Source of the DNA: Cellulomonas pakistanensis
GTDB taxonomy: Bacteria > Actinomycetota > Actinomycetes > Actinomycetales > Cellulomonadaceae
Direction: 5' to 3'
Assembly (NCBI RefSeq): GCF_016862755.1
Contig: NZ_BONO01000025.1
Span: 1 to 64,000 of the forward strand
Length of the DNA: 64,000 bases
This document shows positions 53,929-62,160 of the stretch, one piece after another. The notes beneath the pieces are model-generated. The model was not told the DNA's origin. It ran no database searches and saw only the letters and a list, made by a program, of their open reading frames with translations. The stretch's first letter is position 1, and the number at the start of each line of letters is the position of its first letter. Position numbers and translations under genes: made by a program.

Positions 53929-54375
53929 TCAGCCGTCCAGGCGCAGCCCGTCGAGCGCGTTCAGCCGGTACCCGACGCCGCGCACCGTGGTGATGAGGCC
54001 GTCGAGCCCGGACTTCGCCCGCACCCGGCGCACGTGCACGTCGACGGTCCGGGTGCCCTCGGACAGGTCCTGGCTGCGCCAGGCGCCCGCGTACAGCTCG
54101 TCGCGGGTCACGACGCGCCCGGCGGAGCGGGCCAGGTAGGCGACCAGGTCGAACTCCTGGCGGGTCAGGTCGACGTCCGCGCCGTCGACGACCAGCCGGC
54201 GGCCGGGCAGGTCGACGACGACGGCGGGGGTCAGCGGCAGGGCCGCCAGCAGCTCCTCGAACCGCCGCAGGTCGGCCTGCGACGGGAGGTCGCCGGGGGC
54301 GGTCGCGGGGCGCGGCGCCGGGCGGGAGGCGTGCCGGGGGAGGACGGGGTGCGGGGCGGGGCTCAGGACGCTCAT
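53929..54375 (-). CDS. Winged-helix (OmpR-type) DNA-binding protein without a receiver domain
   Basis: A 148-residue regulator. The C-terminal ~95 residues are an OmpR/PhoB-type effector domain: VVDLPGRRLVVDGADVDLTR, EFDLVAYLARSAGRVVTRDE, then SEGTRTVDVHVRRVRAK and ITTVRGVGYRL. The N-terminal ~50 residues are Pro/Ala-rich with no phospho-acceptor domain, so it is not a normal response regulator; such stand-alone proteins are frequent in actinobacteria. ATG 54375 has CCGAGGAGCACCC. A leader peptide and a hairpin precede it, suggesting translational or transcriptional control of this gene. Confidence 0.88.
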   Translation of the reverse strand: MSVLSPAPHPVLPRHASRPAPRPATAPGDLPSQADLRRFEELLAALPLTPAVVVDLPGRRLVVDGADVDLTRQEFDLVAYLARSAGRVVTRDELYAGAWRSQDLSEGTRTVDVHVRRVRAKSGLDGLITTVRGVGYRLNALDGLRLDG

Positions 54376-54413
54376 GGGTGCTCCTCGGGGGTCCGCCGCG
54401 CGCGGGCGGCGGG

Positions 54414-54433
54414 GCGGGACGTCGACGTCCCGC
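54414..54433 (-). promoter_or_regulatory. 20-base perfect palindrome between leader peptide and regulator gene
   Basis: GCGGGACGTCGACGTCCCGC is fully self-complementary. As RNA it forms an 8-pair stem with a TCGA loop, lying 24 bases after the leader-peptide stop codon and about 38 bases before the regulator ATG: a candidate attenuator hairpin. It could also be an operator for the regulator itself. Confidence 0.5.
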
Positions 54434-54457
54434 GCGGATCTGACGCTGGGGTGGCCG

Positions 54458-54526
54458 TCAGGCCCGACAGAGCGGACACGCGCAGGCGCGCCGCAGGCTG
54501 CGGCACGGGAGGAGCGCGGAGGTCAT
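54458..54526 (-). CDS. Cys-rich leader peptide (22 residues), probably leaderless
   Basis: The small ORF reads MTSALLPCRSLRRACACPLC then RA and a stop codon: four Cys and four Arg in 22 residues. The minus strand has CACACT seven bases before the ATG, the spacing of other leaderless starts here. It precedes a hairpin and the winged-helix gene. Mycobacteria and other actinobacteria use Cys-rich leaderless upstream ORFs as cysteine-sensing attenuators, so the same role is inferred. It is too short to be certain as a gene. Confidence 0.55.
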   Translation of the reverse strand: MTSALLPCRSLRRACACPLCRA

Positions 54527-54581
54527 GGCGCCGAGTGTGGCACGCGGCACGCGGGCGCGGCACGCACCCGGCGGAGGCGTC

Positions 54582-56342
54582 TCAGGGGCCGGACGCAGGT
54601 GACGGGGTCGCCGTGGGCGCCGCCGCGGCGTCCTCGTCCGCCTCCGGGTCGGGGTCGGGCACGACGACCGGCCAGCGCTCCGGGTCGTGCACGGTCGCGC
54701 CGGCGTCGGTGCCGATCTCGACGAGCTGCCAGTCGAGGATCCGCCGCGTCGTGGGGTCCCAGCGCAGCACGGTCATCTCGGCGGTGCCCTTGAGCGGGCC
54801 GATCCGCGGCTCGTTCTCCTGCGCGCCCGCGGTGGAGGAGGAGATGTACCGGATGCCCTCGCCGACCTGCTCGGGGTCGGTGCGGGTGTGCATGTGGCCC
54901 GACAGCAGCGCGGGGACGCAGCCGTCCGCGAGCATCGTCGGGGCGGCGCGCGGGTTGTGGAACATCACGAGGTCGACGCCGTCGTCGTCCGCGCACGCCA
55001 CCTCGGACAACCGGGCGCCGACGTCGGCGTACGACTCGTCCTGGGTCTGCGTCTGGATCAGCCGGGTGGCCTTCGGGTCGTGGTCGCCGAGGATCCGCAG
55101 TCCGCGCACGTCGATCACGCCCCCGTCCAGGACGGTCGCGCCCGCGCGCGCGTACTGCGCGGTCGTCTCGGCGGAGTCGTGGTTGCCGGGCGCCGTGACC
55201 AGGTCCACGCCGTCGGGGATCGCCCGGGCGAACGTGGTCACGCAGTACTGCTCGACGGAGGTGCCGTTCATCGTGGTGTCGCCGGCGTCGAGCACGACCT
55301 GCGCGCCCGACATCTCGGCCAGCGACGTGATGAGCGGGGCCATGCCGACGTTGCAGTGCAGGTCGGAGATGAGCAGGAGGGTGACCGGCTCGGGCCGCTC
55401 CTCCTCGTCCGCCGTCTCCGACGGGGTGGGGCTCGGCGTCGAGGTCGGGCCTGCGGTCGCCCCGGTCGCGTCGTCGTCCGCGCCGTCGTCCACCTCGTCG
55501 TCCGCCCGCGCGTCCCGTCGCTCCTCCCAGCCGGCCCACGCCGCGACCAGCGCGTCGTCGGCCTGCTCGTAGAACTCCTCGTTCTCGCGGAACGCGGTGA
55601 CCACCAGCCCGCCGTAGGTGTCGACGATGCCGCCGAGCCGGCCGGTGATCCGGGCCCCCTCGAGCGGCGTGCCGTCGAACACGGCGGACGCCGCCTGGGA
55701 CGGCGTCCGCTCGGTCGCCTCGCCGCGTTCGCTCGCCGTCACCAGGGTGCCGACCAGGACGACGGCCAGGCCGCCCGCGGTGAGCTGCGCCGCGTGCGGC
55801 GCGAGCCGGCCGCCCAGCTCCCGGCGCCGCGCGGGCCCGAGCAGCCAGCGCCCGGCGGACCAGAGCGCGGCGAGCACGACGAGCGCGGCGAGCGTCCGCC
55901 ACAGCGCGTTCGCCGCCAAGGCGCGCGCGGCGTCCTCGATCGTCGCCTGGGGGCCCGTGAAGAACTGCAGGTACGAGTTCAGGTCGCCGGTCAGCGCCTG
56001 GAGGGTGTCGACGTCGTGCAGGGCGTCGACGTCCGCCGGGATCTCCTCGACCGTGACGCGCGCGCCCAGGCCGACCGGCAGCGGGGAGTCGATCTGCAGC
56101 GTGCCGAACGGCCCCAGGTCGATCGTCACCGTCGCGTCGGTGGTCACGTCGTACCGGGCCTCGTGCGGTCCCAGGCTGAGCTCCGCGGTGGCGGTGGTGA
56201 CCCCGAAGACGAGGGCGGCGAGCAGCGCGATCAGCGCCAGCACCGCGCGGGGGAGCCAGCGGCCGCGGCGGCGGGGCCGGTCCTCGCGCGGCGCGGCGGG
56301 CTCGGCGGGGGCGGGCTCGGGGGCGGCGTCGGGAGCGGACAT
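54582..56342 (-). CDS. Membrane-anchored metallophosphoesterase
   Basis: A 586-residue protein. A basic N-terminus leads to a first helix (AVLALIALLAALVFGVTTAT), a beta-rich extracytoplasmic part (VTTDATVTIDLGPFGTLQID), and a second pair of helices near 160-220 (LWRTLAALVVLAALWSAGRW, LTAGGLAVVLVGTLVTASE). The catalytic domain starts near residue 320: LLLISDLHCNVG, VVLDAGDTTMNG, TAPGNHDSAETT and ALLSGHMHTRTD are the calcineurin-like metal motifs. An acidic Thr/Ser/Pro linker precedes it. The substrate (nucleotide, phospholipid or other) is unknown. ATG 56342 is the first Met before the helix. Confidence 0.9.
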   Translation of the reverse strand: MSAPDAAPEPAPAEPAAPREDRPRRRGRWLPRAVLALIALLAALVFGVTTATAELSLGPHEARYDVTTDATVTIDLGPFGTLQIDSPLPVGLGARVTVEEIPADVDALHDVDTLQALTGDLNSYLQFFTGPQATIEDAARALAANALWRTLAALVVLAALWSAGRWLLGPARRRELGGRLAPHAAQLTAGGLAVVLVGTLVTASERGEATERTPSQAASAVFDGTPLEGARITGRLGGIVDTYGGLVVTAFRENEEFYEQADDALVAAWAGWEERRDARADDEVDDGADDDATGATAGPTSTPSPTPSETADEEERPEPVTLLLISDLHCNVGMAPLITSLAEMSGAQVVLDAGDTTMNGTSVEQYCVTTFARAIPDGVDLVTAPGNHDSAETTAQYARAGATVLDGGVIDVRGLRILGDHDPKATRLIQTQTQDESYADVGARLSEVACADDDGVDLVMFHNPRAAPTMLADGCVPALLSGHMHTRTDPEQVGEGIRYISSSTAGAQENEPRIGPLKGTAEMTVLRWDPTTRRILDWQLVEIGTDAGATVHDPERWPVVVPDPDPEADEDAAAAPTATPSPASGP

Positions 56343-56462
56343 CCCGACGAGCGTAGGGGCGCGGGTGGGGGCACGTCGCGCCGGGTGGCGCGGAGCCCCG
56401 GCCGACGCGTGCGGCGCCGCCCCGGCCGTGCGGGCGCCCGGGCGCTGTGCTACTCCGGGAGC

Positions 56463-57437
56463 ATGACCAGCCCCGTCACGACCCCGGTCGGCCGGCCGGC
56501 CGCCGCGGACGGCCACGCCGAGAGCACGCTCACCGTCGTGGTGGCGTTCGCCGCGAACGCGCTGATCGCCGTCGCCAAGACGGTCGCGGCGGTGCTCACC
56601 GGCGCGGCGTCGATGCTGGCGGAGGCCGCGCACTCCTGCGCGGACACCGGCAACGAGGTGTTCCTGCTCGTCGCGCAGCGGCGCTCCGCCCGGGCCCCCG
56701 ACCGCACGCACCCCCTCGGCTACGGCCGCGAGGTCTACGTGTGGTCGCTGTTCGCCGCGATCGGGCTGTTCGCCGTGGGCGCGGGCGTCTCGATCACGCA
56801 CGGGATCCAGGAGCTGGTCCACCCGGAGCCGGCGAGCTCCTACGTCGTGGCCTACGTCGTCCTCGGCGTGTCCTTCCTGCTGGAGGGGACGTCGTTCCTG
56901 CAGGCGTGGCGCCAGGCGCGGACCGCCGCGGCACGGCGGGACATGGACCTGTGGGACCACGTGCTCGCGACCTCCGACCCCACGGTGCGCGCCGTGTTCT
57001 TCGAGGACGCGGCCGCACTGATCGGCATCGTCATCGCGGGCACGGGCATCGCCCTGCACCAGGTCACCGGGTCGCCGGTGCCCGACGCCATCGGCTCGAT
57101 CCTGGTCGGCGTGCTGCTCGCCGTGGTCGCCGTGCTGCTCATCGACCGGAACCGCCGGTTCCTCGTGGGGGAGACCGCGGACCCCGCCCTGGAGGGCGCC
57201 GCGGTCCGCGCGCTGCTCGCGATGCCGGAGGTCGCCCGCGTGACCCAGATCCGGCTCGAGGTGGTGGGCGCGCGGCAGCTGTTCCTCATCGCCGCTGTCG
57301 ACCTGGCCGGCAACCCCGCGGAGGACCAGGCGTCCCACGTGCTCGCCGCGGTGGAGCGCCAGGTCGCCGCGCGGCCGGGGATCGTCGGCGCGGTGCTGTC
57401 CCTGTCCGAGCCCGAGGAGCCCGCGCTCACCGCCTGA
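56463..57437 (+). CDS. Cation diffusion facilitator (CDF) transporter
   Basis: A 324-residue CDF protein with about six membrane helices. The metal site in helix 2 reads MLAEAAHSCADTGNEVFLL, with His and Asp residues in the HxxxD-type position, and the second metal site lies in VFFEDAAALIGIVI. The loop THPLGYGREVYVWSLF is a family landmark. The cytoplasmic C-terminal domain (about 230-324) is ferredoxin-like. The likely substrates are Zn, Fe or Mn; the exact ion cannot be told. The start ATG has CGGGAG close upstream. Confidence 0.93.
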   Translation: MTSPVTTPVGRPAAADGHAESTLTVVVAFAANALIAVAKTVAAVLTGAASMLAEAAHSCADTGNEVFLLVAQRRSARAPDRTHPLGYGREVYVWSLFAAIGLFAVGAGVSITHGIQELVHPEPASSYVVAYVVLGVSFLLEGTSFLQAWRQARTAAARRDMDLWDHVLATSDPTVRAVFFEDAAALIGIVIAGTGIALHQVTGSPVPDAIGSILVGVLLAVVAVLLIDRNRRFLVGETADPALEGAAVRALLAMPEVARVTQIRLEVVGARQLFLIAAVDLAGNPAEDQASHVLAAVERQVAARPGIVGAVLSLSEPEEPALTA

Positions 57438-57451
57438 CGGCGCAGCGCCCC

Positions 57452-57502
57452 GCCGGTCGACCCGCCCCGCCGGCCGACCCGCCCCGCCGGCCGACCCGCC
57501 CC
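57452..57502. repeat. Three 17-base tandem repeats before the P450 gene
   Basis: GCCGGTCGACCCGCCCC followed by two copies of GCCGGCCGACCCGCCCC lie between the CDF stop codon and the P450 ribosome site. Copies differ by one base. Confidence 0.85.
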
Positions 57503-57533
57503 GCCGCCCCGCCACCGCCCCGAGAGGACCCGC

Positions 57534-58868
57534 ATGCCCGTCGCCCCCGCCGTCAGCCCCCGCACCCCCGTCGACCTGGACCGCGTCCGGTCCGCCGCGG
57601 TCGCTGCCCGGGTGCTCGGCCCGCTCGTCGCCCAGGGGGCGATCGTGCGCCGGCCCCGCGCGACGGCGTGGGCCGAGCGCCGGCAGACCGACCGGGCCGC
57701 CGGGGCGCTGCTGCGCGACCTGCGCCGCGAGCACGACGGCGCGCCGGTCGTGCTGCGGCTCGGGCCGCGCCGGCTCGTGCTGCCGCTGGACGCGGGCGAC
57801 GTCGGCGCGCTGCTCGCCGGCTCGCCCGACCCGTTCAGCCCGGCGACGGTCGAGAAGCGCGCGGCCCTCGGGCACTTCGAGCCCGACTCGGTGCTGATCT
57901 CGCCGACGGACCGCCGGCCCGCGCGCCGGCTGCTGAACGAGCAGGCGCTGGACACCTCCGAGCCGGTGCACCGGGACGCCGACGCGCTGCTCGCCGCGGT
58001 GGACCGCGAGGCGGCGGCGCTGCTGGCCGAGGTCGACCGCACCGGCGTCCTGGACTGGCCGACGTTCGCCCCGGCGTTCTGGCGCACCGTGCGCACCGTC
58101 GTGCTCGGGGAGTCGGCGCGCGACGACCACCGGGTCACCGACGTCCTGTGGACGCTGCGCCGGGCGGCCAACTGGGCGTACCTGCACCCGCGGCGCCCGC
58201 GGCTGCGCGCCGAGCTCGCGGACCGCCTGCACGCCTACGTGCGGCGGGCCGAGCCCGGCAGCCTGATCGCGCACGCCGCAGCGGCGCAGCGGGACCGCGG
58301 CGTGGACCCCGTCGGCCAGGTGCCGCAGTGGCTGTTCGCGTTCGACGCGGCCGGCGCCGCGGTGCTGCGGGCCCTCGCGGTGGCGGCGGCGCGCCCGGCG
58401 GTGCGCGAGCGGCTCCGGGGGGAGGCGCGCTCGGGGTCGTCGATGCAGCCGTACGCCCGCGGGGCGGTCCTCGAGTCGGTGCGCCTGTGGCCGACCACGC
58501 TGGTCGTCCTGCGCGACAGCACGGCGCCGACGACCTGGGGGCGTCGTGAGCTGCCCGGCGGCACGAGCTTCGCGATCGTCAGCGCGTTCGCGCACCGGGA
58601 CGCCGAGCGGCTGGACTTCGCCGACGCGTGGTCGCCGGAGGCGTGGCTCGACGGCCGGGCGGACGCCGACTGGGGCCTGCTGCCGTTCAGCGGCGGGCCC
58701 GTGTCCTGCCCGGGGCGCAACGTCGTGCTGCTGGTGGCCGGCCGGCTGCTCGCGCGGCTGTCCGAGGCCGACCTGGTGCTCCCACGCGGCCGGTACCTCG
58801 CGACCGACCCGCTGCCGGCGACGTTCGACCACTACGGCGCCCGGTTCCACGTCCCGGGGCGGGGCTGA
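57534..58868 (+). CDS. Cytochrome P450
   Basis: A 444-residue cytosolic P450. The haem-ligand loop is LPFSGGPVSCPGRNVVLL (Cys392) and the ExxR motif is ESVRLWP (Glu314, Arg317). The I-helix region reads WLFAFDAAGAAVLRALA, lacking the usual acid-alcohol pair (A/G-G-x-D/E-T) that delivers protons to bound oxygen. This occurs in peroxygenase-like and other atypical P450s. No ferredoxin or reductase gene is nearby. ATG 57534 follows GAGAGGACC. The substrate is unknown. Confidence 0.9.
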   Translation: MPVAPAVSPRTPVDLDRVRSAAVAARVLGPLVAQGAIVRRPRATAWAERRQTDRAAGALLRDLRREHDGAPVVLRLGPRRLVLPLDAGDVGALLAGSPDPFSPATVEKRAALGHFEPDSVLISPTDRRPARRLLNEQALDTSEPVHRDADALLAAVDREAAALLAEVDRTGVLDWPTFAPAFWRTVRTVVLGESARDDHRVTDVLWTLRRAANWAYLHPRRPRLRAELADRLHAYVRRAEPGSLIAHAAAAQRDRGVDPVGQVPQWLFAFDAAGAAVLRALAVAAARPAVRERLRGEARSGSSMQPYARGAVLESVRLWPTTLVVLRDSTAPTTWGRRELPGGTSFAIVSAFAHRDAERLDFADAWSPEAWLDGRADADWGLLPFSGGPVSCPGRNVVLLVAGRLLARLSEADLVLPRGRYLATDPLPATFDHYGARFHVPGRG

Positions 58869-59283
58869 GTCGTCCCGTCGGGCGCCGGGACGGGGGCGGT
58901 CCGCCCCGGTCGGTTTGCCGGGTCCCCGACGCCCGGCGTCGGCGCTGCCGGACGCCCGGCGTCGGCGCTGCCGGACGCCCGGCGCCCGCGCCACCGGACC
59001 GGCCGGTTCCCGCGCGGGTGAACGGGTGGGCCGTCCGGGCGGCGCCGCTGCCAGGTACGTCACAGAACCACGACATCCGGACGAAACCTGTCGGCCGACA
59101 GGCGTAACCTGGCCTCCGAGGGCGTGTCGCCCGCCGGGGCTGGTCCCGGGCGGCCGCCTCGACGGCCGGACGCCCGCCCGCTGCGCGCGGGGAGCAGACC
59201 GGCCCGTCGCCGCGCCCTCCGCGGCACCGGCGACCCCGGGGTCCGCGGCCAGTGACGCACCGCAACAGCCCAGGAGGGCCCCG
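58869..59283. other. Spacer with terminator, tandem repeats and a promoter-like palindrome
   Basis: No gene was found. CGTCCCG and CGGGACG (58871-58892) can form a terminator after the P450 gene. Three 23-base repeats lie at 58926-58994. Nearer the lipoprotein gene, CCTGTCGGCCGACAGG (59087-59102) is a perfect palindrome directly before a -10-like TAACCT (59105-59110), so it may be an operator; the leader from there to the ATG is about 165 bases. TGCCAGGTACGTCACA (59049-59064) is a weak CRP-like match (7 of 10). Confidence 0.5.
58926..58994. repeat. Three 23-base tandem repeats
   Basis: Units begin CCGACGCCCGGCGTCGGCGC, CGGACGCCCGGCGTCGGCGC and CGGACGCCCGGCGCCCGCGC. The first two are nearly identical, the third diverges at its end. 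GACGCC and GGCGTC inside each unit can pair. Confidence 0.85.
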
Positions 59284-59670
59284 ATGAACATGTCCATCGC
59301 CCGAGCCGGTCGCCGGACCACGCGCACCCTCAGCGTGGCCGCCGCCGCCGTCGCGACGGTCTCCCTGCTCGCCGCCTGCGCCAGCGCGGAGGGCACGTCG
59401 GCGGGTTCGGCCTCCGACGACACGACCACGGCCGCCGCCGCGGAGGACGTCCAGGTCATCGACCAGACGAACCTGCTGCTGCAGACCGCCCAGGAGACCC
59501 TGGAGGCCCGCGGCCTCGAGGTGCAGGTCGCCGACGCGTCCGGCCAGGGCCGCGCGATCGACGACCCGACCCAGTGGGTCGTCGTCACCCAGGACCCGAT
59601 CTCCGGCTCGGTCGAGAAGGGCACCGAGGTCACCCTCACGGTCCGCATGACGACCGACCCGGTCGGCTGA
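59284..59670 (+). CDS. PASTA-domain-like lipoprotein
   Basis: A 128-residue predicted lipoprotein. After a basic start, the hydrophobic segment LSVAAAAVATVSLLAACASA ends in the lipobox LAAC, so the cysteine is lipidated. A short Ser/Thr/Ala linker leads to a single PASTA-like domain: TNLLLQTAQETLEARGLEVQ, then WVVVTQDPISGSVEKGTEVT. PASTA domains bind muropeptides or beta-lactam-like ligands, though a single domain on a lipoprotein is of unknown role. ATG 59284 has CCCAGGAGGGCCCCG. The gene is probably alone, with a strong terminator 22 bases after its stop codon. Confidence 0.85.
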   Translation: MNMSIARAGRRTTRTLSVAAAAVATVSLLAACASAEGTSAGSASDDTTTAAAAEDVQVIDQTNLLLQTAQETLEARGLEVQVADASGQGRAIDDPTQWVVVTQDPISGSVEKGTEVTLTVRMTTDPVG

Positions 59671-59979
59671 CCCTCGGAATAAAGACTGGCCCCGCCGCGC
59701 TGGACCGGGTGAGACTCAGAGCTCCCGGTCCGCGCGGCGGTGCAGCATCCCGCCACGGACGGACCGGCCCGGACGCGGAGCACGCGCCCCTCGTGAGGGG
59801 TGGACGGACGCGGGACGGGTGGCTCGTCACCGACGGCCCTCAACGAGGCCGGGGCGGATCAGGTCGCGCGGGAGAAGGACAAGCGGGCGCGGCGGACGGT
59901 GGCGTACAGGTGCTGACCCGCACCCCCTGACGGTGCGGCACGTCGCGGGCGACCGGCGGCCTCCGGGACCCGGCGCCCC
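59671..59979. other. Spacer between lipoprotein and fructosamine-kinase-like genes
   Basis: Apart from the terminator at 59692-59740, no gene is supported. A lower-GC start (GGAATAAAGACT at about 59676) precedes the terminator. One frame near 59850-59910 reads NEAGADQVAREKDKRARR before a stop codon, protein-like for this GC content, but without start codon, ribosome site or recognisable family; it may be a decayed remnant. Confidence 0.4.
59692..59740 (+). terminator. Terminator after the lipoprotein gene
   Basis: CCGCCGCGC-T-GGACCGGG pairs with CCCGGTCCGCGCGGCGG, giving 17 pairs with one bulged T and a 14-base loop. It lies 22 bases after the stop codon. Confidence 0.82.
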
Positions 59980-60744
59980 TCAGACGTACGGCGCGACGAG
60001 CCGGCGCAGCTGGGCCGCGTAGCCCCCGCCGAACAGGACCGCGTGCATCCCCACCGGGTAGACCTGGTGCAGCGCGACGCGGTGCTGCCACCCCCGGCGC
60101 AGCGGGTGCACCTCCTGGTACGCGTCCAGCACGTCGGCCAGGTGCGGGCAGCCGAACAGCGCGAGCATCGCGAGGTCGGACTCCCGGTGGCCCCCGTGCG
60201 CGGCCGGGTCGATCAGCGTGGCACCGGCCGGCGTCCACAGCACGTTGCCCGACCAGAGGTCGCCGTGCAGCCGGGCCGGCGGGTCGTCGTCGTCCCAGGT
60301 GCCCGCGCGGAGCCGGTCGGCCAGCCGGCGCAGCAGCGCGAGGTCGTCCGGGCCCAGCGCGCGGCGCCGCTCCGCCGCGGCGGCCAGCGGCTCGACCCGG
60401 CAGTCGGCGAGGAACGCGCCCCACCGCTCGTGGTCGCCGGCCGGCATGGGCAGCGGCTGGTCGAGCGGACCGAAGAACCCGTCCCCGGACCAGCCGTCCG
60501 GCGGCGAGCCGAACCGGCGGGCGCCGGCGTCGTGCGTGACGGCGAGGCCGCGGCCCAGCTCGCGCGCCGCGCGCCGGGTGGGCGCGACCTCGGTCAGCGC
60601 CTCGACGTCCAGGTGGTCCGCGCCGACGCCCCGGACCTCCACCACGGGAGCCCCGCCGCGTACCCGCAGCCAGCGCAGGCCGGCGGCCTCTCAGGCGAAG
60701 AACCCCGGCGGCGCGCCCGCGCGGCGCTTGCGGTAGGTCTCCAT
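59980..60744 (-). pseudogene. Fructosamine-kinase-family gene interrupted by an in-frame TGA at codon 18
   Basis: From ATG 60744, behind a strong CGAGGAGGGCGCCGC ribosome site, the frame reads METYRKRRAGAPPGFFA, a typical family N-terminus, then TGA (60691-60693), then EAAGLRWLRVRGGAPVVEVR and the rest of a normal fructosamine/ketosamine 3-kinase: LHGDLWSGNVLW with the catalytic Asp, and LIDPAAHGGHRESDLAML. Without the stop codon the protein would be 254 residues, a normal size. A truncated product could start at GTG 60645 but would lack the ATP-binding N-terminal lobe. The function would be deglycation of proteins or small molecules. A nonsense mutation or base error is likely. Confidence 0.85.
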
Positions 60745-60800
60745 GCGGCGCCCTCCTCGTCGCGGGGGTGTGTCGCGGTCGGCGGGCTAGCCTGGCGCGC

Positions 60801-61940
60801 GTGGCCCCCGACGCCGATCCGATCCTCCTGAGCGGCGCCGCGGCGCCGGGGGAGGCGCGCCGCGCGGGCGGTGGTGCGCGTGTTCCCGGCGCCGGTGCAG
60901 GCGTTCCGGGTGCGGGCGCTCCCGAGGGACCCGGTGGCCGTGCCCGCGGCGGCGCGGCTCGCCGCCCCGCGGTGCGGGTGCCCGTCCCGGCCGCCCTGCT
61001 CGGCGGGGCGGGGCGCACGGCGGAGGGTGCCGCGTGGCTCGACGGGCTGCCGGCGCTGGTCGACCGGGCGAGCCGGCGCTGGGAGCTCGCGCTCGGCGCC
61101 CCGTTCCCGTCCGGCTCGGCCTCCTGGTGCGCGCCCGCGCGCGACGCCGCCGGCCGCGACCTGGTGCTGAAGGTGTCGTTCCCGCACGACGAGGCGCGCG
61201 ACGAGGTCGCCGTGCTGCGCGCGTGGGGCGGGCGCGGGGCGGTGCGGCTCGTGGACGCCGACGTCGGCGACTGGGCCCTGTTGCTCGACCGGGTGCGGCC
61301 CGGCACCCCGCTGCGCGCGGACCGGACCCCCGCGGTGCGGCGTCTCGCCGAGGCGGCAGACGTGCTGCGCGCTCTGCACGCCGCGCCCGCGCCGCCGGGG
61401 CTGCCGGCGCTCGGGGACGTGGCGCGCGGGCTGGCGGACGTGGCGGCCGACCGGGCCGAGCGGGCGCGGCGTGCCGGGGTGCGCCTCGACCCGGGGCTGC
61501 TGCGGGCCGCGGACGCCACGCTGCGCGGGGCCGGGGAGCCCGGGAGCGCACCCGCGGTGCCGCTGCACGGCGACTGCAACCCCGGGAACGTGCTGCGCGG
61601 CGGCGGTGACCGCGGCGGGCCGGCGGCGTGGGTCGCCATCGACCCCAAGGCGCTGACCGGCGACCCGGCGTACGACGTCTGGCCGCTGCTCGAGCAGGTG
61701 GCCGACCCCTGGCGCACCCCGGACCCGGTGCGCACGCTGCGCGACCGGCTCGAGCTGGTCGCCGGTCGCGCAGGTCTGGACGCGGCCGGCGCGGCGCGCT
61801 GGGCGGTCGCGCGCGGGACCGAGGCGGCGCTGTGGGCGTGGCACCACGGCGCCGGCCGGCCCCGGGCCGCCCGGGAGGTCGACCGCGCGCTCGGCCGGGT
61901 GCGCGACTGGGCGCGGGTGGCGGACCTGCTCGGTGGTTGA
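60801..61940 (+). CDS. Aminoglycoside 6-phosphotransferase-like kinase (APH_6_hur family)
   Basis: A protein of up to 379 residues. From about residue 58 it matches the streptomycin-6-kinase/hydroxyurea-resistance family: GRTAEGAAWLDGLPALVDRA, DLVLKVSFPHDEARDEVAVL with the ATP-site lysine, the catalytic loop VPLHGDCNPGNVL and the metal motif AIDPKALTGDPAYDVWPLLE. Relatives phosphorylate streptomycin, but most chromosomal homologues have no proven drug substrate. TAGCCT lies seven bases before GTG 60801 (leaderless start). The first ~57 residues are Gly/Ala/Pro-rich and unlike the family, so GTG 60972 is a possible true start. It is divergent from the broken fructosamine kinase gene. Confidence 0.8.
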   Translation: MAPDADPILLSGAAAPGEARRAGGGARVPGAGAGVPGAGAPEGPGGRARGGAARRPAVRVPVPAALLGGAGRTAEGAAWLDGLPALVDRASRRWELALGAPFPSGSASWCAPARDAAGRDLVLKVSFPHDEARDEVAVLRAWGGRGAVRLVDADVGDWALLLDRVRPGTPLRADRTPAVRRLAEAADVLRALHAAPAPPGLPALGDVARGLADVAADRAERARRAGVRLDPGLLRAADATLRGAGEPGSAPAVPLHGDCNPGNVLRGGGDRGGPAAWVAIDPKALTGDPAYDVWPLLEQVADPWRTPDPVRTLRDRLELVAGRAGLDAAGAARWAVARGTEAALWAWHHGAGRPRAAREVDRALGRVRDWARVADLLGG

Positions 61941-62160
61941 ATGCCGGGCCTGTTCGGCGGTCGAGAGGCGGTCCCGCTCGGCGGCCGGCCGGCGGCCGAG
62001 CCGGCGGCCGGTCCGGCGGATCGCCCGCGCGCCCGGCGCCGCCGTGCCTACGCTGGCCCCGACGGGCCGGCGACCGCGGCGACCCCGCCGGACGGCCCGT
62101 CGGAGCCGGGCTCCGTGCGCCCGACCGGCGCGCCGGCCCGCGACCGCCCGGGAGGCTGCG

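Noticed and set aside
54582..59843. A 1753-codon minus-strand frame covering the metallophosphoesterase, CDF, P450 and lipoprotein region
   Set aside because: Only the part up to 56342 is protein-like (the metallophosphoesterase). The rest is antisense to genes with clear motifs.
59850..59915. A short protein-like frame (…ADQVAREKDKRARR…)
   Set aside because: No start codon, ribosome site or family; noted only in the spacer description.
35602..60744. TGA read as Trp in this genome
   Set aside because: Two possible Trp-to-TGA cases were seen, but most genes in the window end naturally in TGA, so a code change is impossible; local mutation or error is the simpler explanation.
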